Virus record (IMG/VR): IMGVR_UViG_3300024259_000103
Location: 1-32,028 of that record
Source of the DNA: a virus
Direction: 5' to 3' (one strand)
DNA: 32,028 nt
The stretch's first letter is position 1. Every line of letters begins with the position of its first letter. The translations under genes and the position numbers were made by a program. The notes under the pieces are model-generated. The model had not been told where the DNA came from and did no database searches. It saw only the letters and a list, made by a program, of their open reading frames with translations. Positions 27,212-32,028 of the stretch are shown in pieces.

Positions 27212-29485
27212 CTAGGAAGTACTCTGATTTATTTTTTTTTGTTGTTCGTTGAGAGCTTGTTCCCTTGTTTCCAATCTCCTCTTTAAGGTCTCTTGCTCAC
27301 CAACTTCTTTTTGCACTGCACTTGTGCTATCTGCAAGTCTTCTTTCATAGACTGCCCCAGCGGCTTTCGCCTTATTGGAGGTTGAATCTAAACCAGACTT
27401 GAATTTTTCTAACTCGGCTTTCTGCTTAGCATGATATACTTCACGCTCTCTTGTTTGCAAGTCGCCACTTAATTTTTTAATTTGCTCTTCTTGTTGCTGG
27501 ACTTTTTGTTGCAGTTGTCCTATCATGTCAGTTCTCCTGAGAACACCCTCAATATCAAATATTTCAGTCTTCTTGAGGACTTCTTGCTTATCAATAATGC
27601 CATTCTTATACGCATCCATATACAACTCTAATTGTGCGTATTTGTTGGTAGGTAGAGTAGAACCAGCTACAACTATAAGGTCATAATCTCCAGCCTTAAT
27701 GTTGTTCATGATTTTCAAAACCCCACTCTTGTCATCGTACAACTTTTTATTGACGACATATTCCGACATTGAATTGTTGGGTTGAAGCACCCTAAAAACC
27801 TTCTCCGAAGTGTACAATTGCTGTGCAAGCGACATCACAATCCCGCCTAGTCTACGAAGACCTGATTCAATATCTCCGAGTTTAGACCTAATCTTTCTCT
27901 GACCAAATTCATCTAAACTAATAGTAGCTTTGTATGTCTGGGGGGCAGCACCCGAATTACCCATCATCATTTCGTATAGTCCTAACTCATGATCAATATC
28001 GTTCTTGGCATCTTGCTCATTTTTATAGAGTTCATTGGGCATTGGCATGGGTTGAACGGGCATTGGTGCACCATCAGTGGGATCGTATTGGATAGCTACA
28101 CCCGGTTGTGCCCATTTTTGCTCAAATTCTGCCATGTCCACAGAACCCTCTGGAACGAGTATCTTAACATTAGTACTTGTGGTTGCGTGTGCAATTATAA
28201 GAGATCTAATCTTATTGATATACTGTTGTAAGTGTTTTACTAAACGAACATCAGATACGGGGTATGGTGTTCTTGTGTGTAGGTTCATAAACAAAACTAT
28301 TGGGTAATGTTCTGTAGGAAGAATGCGTTCATATAAGAGCGTGTCACCCATTATAACAACCTGTCTGACCCTCCAAACAGGAACGGAAACTACATCAATC
28401 TGATTCATTTCAATTAACTGAGCATAGTTTGTTTGTTTTATTTCAGGTTTCTGGGGTTCTTGGGGGATTTGAGGTGTTTGTCCAGCCATCATCCCTCCTG
28501 AACCTTGATACCTATCAACAACCGCTTGTGATGCTTGTGCAACCGCCGTGACCTGTTGCTTGAAAGCCATTACTTGATTTTGGTATTGCTCCATCAACTG
28601 TTGTATTTGTGCTTGTGCTCGTTGGGGGTCAACAACAACTTGCCCCTGAATTAGCCACGCTGGCTTCTTTACATACTCCCTAAACTTCGCATCGTCTAAA
28701 ACCTCTTCCATCTTAGAAAACTTCTCAAATGTACGATAGCGGTGAACTATTATTTTTTGGTATCGTTCGTATCCGCGAATATACTCATCGCCATCTCCAA
28801 GTGTGATGGTTGTTTTTGTTTCGCTATCTTCTGGAAAGATAACACCGCCATCATTAAACGCACTCGTTTCAGGTCTATCCCCCACCTGATCGCCTTGAGC
28901 CGTCTTAATGGCATCTCTGTACATGGGTTCCATTTTTATCGCTTGGTTTTTAGTGAACAGGCGTGAAACCACTATATTCTCTGCATCATCACACTGTCTT
29001 TCTCGTGAATTTGGGTCGATATAGAGATCTAGTGGGTCGATATCTCTAATCTTAACCTCTCCCTTTCCTGTGTCCCCCATGGGGTCTTGGTACACGAGCA
29101 TTGCCCCCATCCCAGTTACATAATAATCATCAACAACGGTTCTTAATCTTGTCTCTCCGTCTGATATCTGCCATACATATTCAAGTAACCCGTTCATTGC
29201 CTGAGCAGCTTGATTATCACTATCCTCTCTGGGGGATACGCGAAAAGATGGTCTATTTGATGTTATCAGTGCTTTCGCTGCTTCAACAGCAGGATGTATC
29301 CTGTTGACAACAATTGGAGATTGCCCTCGCGACTTTAACTTTTTCTCTTGCTCAGCACTCCATTGTTTGCCTAACTTAAACTCCCTATCCTCCTGTGCAT
29401 GTTGTGCCCATGTTTCACGAGCTTGTGAGTAGGTTTTGAATATATCCTGAGTCTCTTGTACTACGTCCTTTTTGACTTCTTCCAT
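27212..29485 (-). CDS. P22-like portal protein (757 aa)
   Basis: The N-terminal region matches P22-type portals: WAQHAQEDREFKLGKQWS, then SPIVVNRIHPAVEAAKALI, then IRDIDPLDLYIDPNSRE. The central part includes the wing region and the HYPIVLFMNLHTRTPY segment. Residues about 287-345 form a Gln-rich helical insertion (QIQQLMEQYQNQVMAFKQQV) followed by a Pro-rich linker. Residues about 650-755 are a long coiled coil (LQQKVQQQEEQIKKLSGDLQ), comparable to the P22 C-terminal barrel. The portal forms the dodecameric DNA channel through which packaging and ejection occur. TAGGAG precedes the ATG by 9 bases. Confidence 0.9.
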   Translation of the reverse strand: MEEVKKDVVQETQDIFKTYSQARETWAQHAQEDREFKLGKQWSAEQEKKLKSRGQSPIVVNRIHPAVEAAKALITSNRPSFRVSPREDSDNQAAQAMNGLLEYVWQISDGETRLRTVVDDYYVTGMGAMLVYQDPMGDTGKGEVKIRDIDPLDLYIDPNSRERQCDDAENIVVSRLFTKNQAIKMEPMYRDAIKTAQGDQVGDRPETSAFNDGGVIFPEDSETKTTITLGDGDEYIRGYERYQKIIVHRYRTFEKFSKMEEVLDDAKFREYVKKPAWLIQGQVVVDPQRAQAQIQQLMEQYQNQVMAFKQQVTAVAQASQAVVDRYQGSGGMMAGQTPQIPQEPQKPEIKQTNYAQLIEMNQIDVVSVPVWRVRQVVIMGDTLLYERILPTEHYPIVLFMNLHTRTPYPVSDVRLVKHLQQYINKIRSLIIAHATTSTNVKILVPEGSVDMAEFEQKWAQPGVAIQYDPTDGAPMPVQPMPMPNELYKNEQDAKNDIDHELGLYEMMMGNSGAAPQTYKATISLDEFGQRKIRSKLGDIESGLRRLGGIVMSLAQQLYTSEKVFRVLQPNNSMSEYVVNKKLYDDKSGVLKIMNNIKAGDYDLIVVAGSTLPTNKYAQLELYMDAYKNGIIDKQEVLKKTEIFDIEGVLRRTDMIGQLQQKVQQQEEQIKKLSGDLQTREREVYHAKQKAELEKFKSGLDSTSNKAKAAGAVYERRLADSTSAVQKEVGEQETLKRRLETREQALNEQQKKINQSTS

Positions 29486-29497
29486 TAATTAAAACTC

Positions 29498-31003
29498 CTA
29501 TACCGTCATCCAATCGATGACTTTGCTCAAAATATTTGTATCATCTTTCTTGCTGGGGTTCAATTTCTCTTTTCTACAAGGTCTTGCACCATCCAACGCC
29601 ATGTGCACTGCATCCATTACATCGTCATGCTTTCCTTTTGGGTATGAAAGGAACTCTTTCTGCGGTTCTAAATCTTGTGGTCTAAAGAAAAACTTACCTT
29701 GAGCAAAGAGTGGTACGAGGGACAATAACCTCTCAGACTTAGAATTACGGGGTTTAACGCCCTTTTCTAGTCCAGGTATGTAAATTCCCTCATCCCTCAT
29801 TAGTTTGCGTGTATGCTGCCGTAAGGCCTCTTGATAGCCAACTGTCTCTACCTTCATCCTTCTTGGTGAGTATTTCTTAAATGCATCTATTATTAGTTGT
29901 GGTTGTTCAGCTGGGTTTGTTCTGGATCTCTCTATGTCCACGATGTAGACATTTCCTCCGTGATCCATGGCTACTGTTGCTATCACAAAGTAATCCGCAT
30001 GCCGAGAGAGGGAGGATGCTGGGTCTATGCCCGCATACAACTCGACAGGCGTAATCACTTCTTCTTCACCTTGTAATTGAACTAAACAATTCTGTCCAGC
30101 TATTTTCTTATATTTCTTGTGATGTATCTTCATGTATTTTGGTTTGAACGGAGCATCTCCTGGAGCTTGCGGTTGGTTCATATACTCCTGATAGAACCCC
30201 GCCAGATTACCTACAGATGCCATATCGTCTCGTAAGGCTATAATCTCCTTACGAGTGTACATCTCTGGCCATACTGGTATCTCATTGTCGTCCCAGATAG
30301 TATACCAGAGAGTTCTCCATGCTGGACTCTCTTTAGCCCAGAATAAGAAGCAATCCTCAGATATTACCGTACCAACCATAATAAGTCTACCATTCTTAGC
30401 TAAACTAGGAATAACAGCCTCTGTAAGCCACTTACGGTTCTTTGCTCTACCTTCTGCTGTATATGCGTTTTTCTCTGACTCAAAATCATCCACAATGATT
30501 AAGTTAGGTCTATCATCCACATGAATCAATCCACGTAAACTCTGTCCTGCACCAGCAGCTACAACTCTAGCCCCGTTACCAAATACAACGCTATCTTCTC
30601 TCCATGTGGTTGCTGTGTCAGCTCCAATGTTCCCGAACATAGCAACAAACTCTTTCGAGTCTGTCAAATGTGTCTTTAGTCTTGTTAAGAAATTAATGCT
30701 CTGAGCACGAGACTCAGATATAATTAATATAAATAACCCTTCGTTTGATTTCTTGAAAGCTATACGCCATGCTGGGTAAAGGAATGACATAATTGTTGAC
30801 TTGGCTGTTCTCCGTGGAGCTGCACACAATACTCTCGGTATTGACGCATCTCTTACTGTATCTAATATCTCTTTGTGAAATGGTGGTGATTTCTCACTAA
30901 ATGCGGTTGGGAACATCATTCTCCCAAATAAACCCACATCACCTTTCATTTTCTTTAAAGCAGCTAGTTTTTGGTATTCTAGCTCAAAATCTTGACTATT
31001 CAT
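29498..31003 (-). CDS. terL: Terminase large subunit (501 aa)
   Basis: This is the DNA-packaging motor ATPase and nuclease. I use the third candidate start (ATG at 31003), because GGAGG lies 6 bases before it. The N-terminal ATPase has an atypical Walker A, APRRTAKST at residues 62-70, and a Walker B-like NLIIVDD with D172-D173. The C-terminal RNase H-like nuclease has D327 in YAGIDPASS, a KVETVGYQ strand, and D460/D461/D464 in KHDDVMDAVH. Length is normal. Order small terminase, large terminase, portal is standard. The start overlaps the end of the small-terminase-like gene by 8 bases. Confidence 0.95.
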   Translation of the reverse strand: MNSQDFELEYQKLAALKKMKGDVGLFGRMMFPTAFSEKSPPFHKEILDTVRDASIPRVLCAAPRRTAKSTIMSFLYPAWRIAFKKSNEGLFILIISESRAQSINFLTRLKTHLTDSKEFVAMFGNIGADTATTWREDSVVFGNGARVVAAGAGQSLRGLIHVDDRPNLIIVDDFESEKNAYTAEGRAKNRKWLTEAVIPSLAKNGRLIMVGTVISEDCFLFWAKESPAWRTLWYTIWDDNEIPVWPEMYTRKEIIALRDDMASVGNLAGFYQEYMNQPQAPGDAPFKPKYMKIHHKKYKKIAGQNCLVQLQGEEEVITPVELYAGIDPASSLSRHADYFVIATVAMDHGGNVYIVDIERSRTNPAEQPQLIIDAFKKYSPRRMKVETVGYQEALRQHTRKLMRDEGIYIPGLEKGVKPRNSKSERLLSLVPLFAQGKFFFRPQDLEPQKEFLSYPKGKHDDVMDAVHMALDGARPCRKEKLNPSKKDDTNILSKVIDWMTV

Positions 31004-31757
31004 CATCAACCTCCATAGTTGTTTGTGTTGCTATTAGTTTCTGCTCTTCTTCTCCGAGTCTGTCTAATAGTCTCCGTGTCGTGCTTGCTTCTAGTTGCTG
31101 AGTAGTCTTGATTTGTTTCTTCTCATTCATGCCATGCATACTTTGAAGGTTATCTACCGCTTTTAGAAGGTTTGTCACGTCTTTTTTCTCTTTAGCCATA
31201 CCGATTGCTTCAGTCAATAAATTGAGTGTAAAGCTCTCCGTAAGTCCGTGTTCGTGTAACAGCTTCTCGAGTTCTTCTCTAACCATTTTTTTAAATACCT
31301 CTGTTTTCATTCTACGCTTGTATGTAGCGTGCTGGTTGTCCGTGTGGTCTCCCAGGGCTATATCAAGCGACATATCCTTATCCATGGTCATAGCGTAAGC
31401 CATGGCTAAGTTTTTCATCTTATCGCTACCTTTTGCAGCGACTTCTAATTCCGGAGCACCAGTATAGGTGTGTTTGGAGCGTCTACCTTGTGCTTTAAAT
31501 TTCTTAGTTGGGTACCTTGGATTATACAATACATAGCCGAAAGGCATACGAACATACTTATTCTGGCCTTTTCTGCCATCCGAGTAGTGAGATACCTTGA
31601 GTACCTCCGCAACAAAGTCGTCATCTGTAACTGCATATTCCCCCTCTTTAGCTACTTTCCAGTCGAAGAACTTTATCCCTGCTGTGAGGGCTTCCTCTCT
31701 GGTGCGTATCCAATGGTCTCTTGGACCATCGTTATGGTTTATGTGTATTGAATACAT
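30996..31757 (-). CDS. Probable terminase small subunit (253 aa)
   Basis: The N-terminal 90 residues are alpha/beta and not recognised. From about residue 105 it resembles small terminases: a helix-turn-helix-like region (NLAMAYAMTMDKDMSLDIAL), a helix with VFKKMVREELEKLLHEHGLT, and the oligomerisation-type tail LLKAVDNLQSMHGMNEKKQ. Small terminases recognise phage DNA and hand it to the large subunit. Placement directly before the large subunit supports this. The start overlaps the preceding stop as TAATG. Identity is by pattern and position. Confidence 0.7.
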   Translation of the reverse strand: MYSIHINHNDGPRDHWIRTREEALTAGIKFFDWKVAKEGEYAVTDDDFVAEVLKVSHYSDGRKGQNKYVRMPFGYVLYNPRYPTKKFKAQGRRSKHTYTGAPELEVAAKGSDKMKNLAMAYAMTMDKDMSLDIALGDHTDNQHATYKRRMKTEVFKKMVREELEKLLHEHGLTESFTLNLLTEAIGMAKEKKDVTNLLKAVDNLQSMHGMNEKKQIKTTQQLEASTTRRLLDRLGEEEQKLIATQTTMEVDDE

Positions 31758-32028
31758 TAAGGTAAAAAGTTCACTCTTTTGAAAGCCGCTTGCATATCTT
31801 TGTTCTGTTCATTCTTTATAAAACTACTTAGTTTATCAAATCTATCCGTCAACAAGTTACCATTGGTCTGTGTTTTGCTTTCCAGTATCATATTATTGTA
31901 GTTGTTAGAGTCCACTGCTTTTCTTAATTTAGGCCAGTTTTTCTTTGTAACATCACCAGTATTAAAAATTTTATCTACAAGAGATACATATTGGGCGTTA
32001 TTTAGATCCCTCGGCAGTATATTGCTAC
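31757..32028 (-). CDS. C-terminal part of an unidentified protein, 5' end outside the window
   Basis: An open frame enters from the right edge and ends at TAA overlapping the next ATG. The 90 visible residues include SNILPRDLNNAQYVSLVDKI and end KDMQAAFKRVNFLP. They are helical, charged and soluble, with no recognised motif. The overlap with the small-terminase-like gene suggests one transcription unit. The product could be a structural or packaging-associated protein. Confidence 0.6.
   Translation of the reverse strand, partial: SNILPRDLNNAQYVSLVDKIFNTGDVTKKNWPKLRKAVDSNNYNNMILESKTQTNGNLLTDRFDKLSSFIKNEQNKDMQAAFKRVNFLP

Noticed and set aside
12525-31757. Assignment to crAss-like phages because of the DxDGD virion polymerase
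   Set aside because: Terminase and portal lengths, capsid type, and strong Shine-Dalgarno sites do not fit a typical crAss-like genome; I leave the taxonomy open.
1-32028. tRNA genes, CRISPR arrays, integrase or attachment sites
   Set aside because: No cloverleaf, regularly spaced repeats or recombinase motifs were seen in gaps or genes; gaps total only a few hundred bases.

Overview
The window is a late structural-gene segment of a tailed bacteriophage. Almost every base is coding, and all genes lie on the minus strand, so transcription runs from high to low coordinates. No tail-sheath, tail-tube or tape-measure gene is visible. A nozzle-like protein and several ejection-type proteins suggest a short-tailed (podovirus-like) phage. 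AT-rich DNA, the gene content and the many small coupled genes resemble environmental, probably marine, phages. Strong AGGAG-type ribosome sites before most genes argue against a Bacteroidetes host and therefore against a typical crAss-like phage; this is inference.

Layout in transcription order. (1) 32028-26273: end of an unidentified gene, a probable small terminase, the large terminase, a P22-like portal and a scaffold-like protein. (2) 26250-23469: major capsid protein, a hairpin-rich gap, then two neck/connector-like proteins. (3) 23460-19759: a repetitive fibre-like protein, a small unknown protein and a LamG lectin-like protein. (4) 19757-18251: a run of very small overlapping genes, including a holin-like membrane protein, a Cys-rich mini-protein and unknowns. 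(5) 18251-12525: a 1908-residue tail protein with a nozzle-like C-terminus and a transmembrane helical hairpin in its middle. (6) 12528-9168: small and medium internal virion/ejection candidates, including one with a peptidoglycan-binding motif. (7) 9092-150: a 2980-residue protein.

The main result is in the giant protein. Residues 1235-1278 reproduce the double-psi beta-barrel signature of the RNA polymerase beta' subunit (R-x-P, Q, LHP-x-V, then ADxDGD), with spacing close to that of E. coli RpoC. A lysine-bearing candidate for the beta-like barrel lies about 400 residues upstream. The protein also begins with a short helical module followed by a Gly/Ala-rich stretch, and the neighbouring 300-residue ejection-type protein has the same arrangement. 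The simplest model is a multisubunit-type, single-chain RNA polymerase fused to ejection-protein sequence, carried in the virion and injected to start early transcription.

Immediately after the giant gene's stop codon, in the same frame, the first 131 bases of the window encode a diverged second copy of part of its C-terminal region. It is either a partial tandem duplication or a contig-end chimera.

No tRNA, integrase, CRISPR array, endolysin or clear intrinsic terminator was found.
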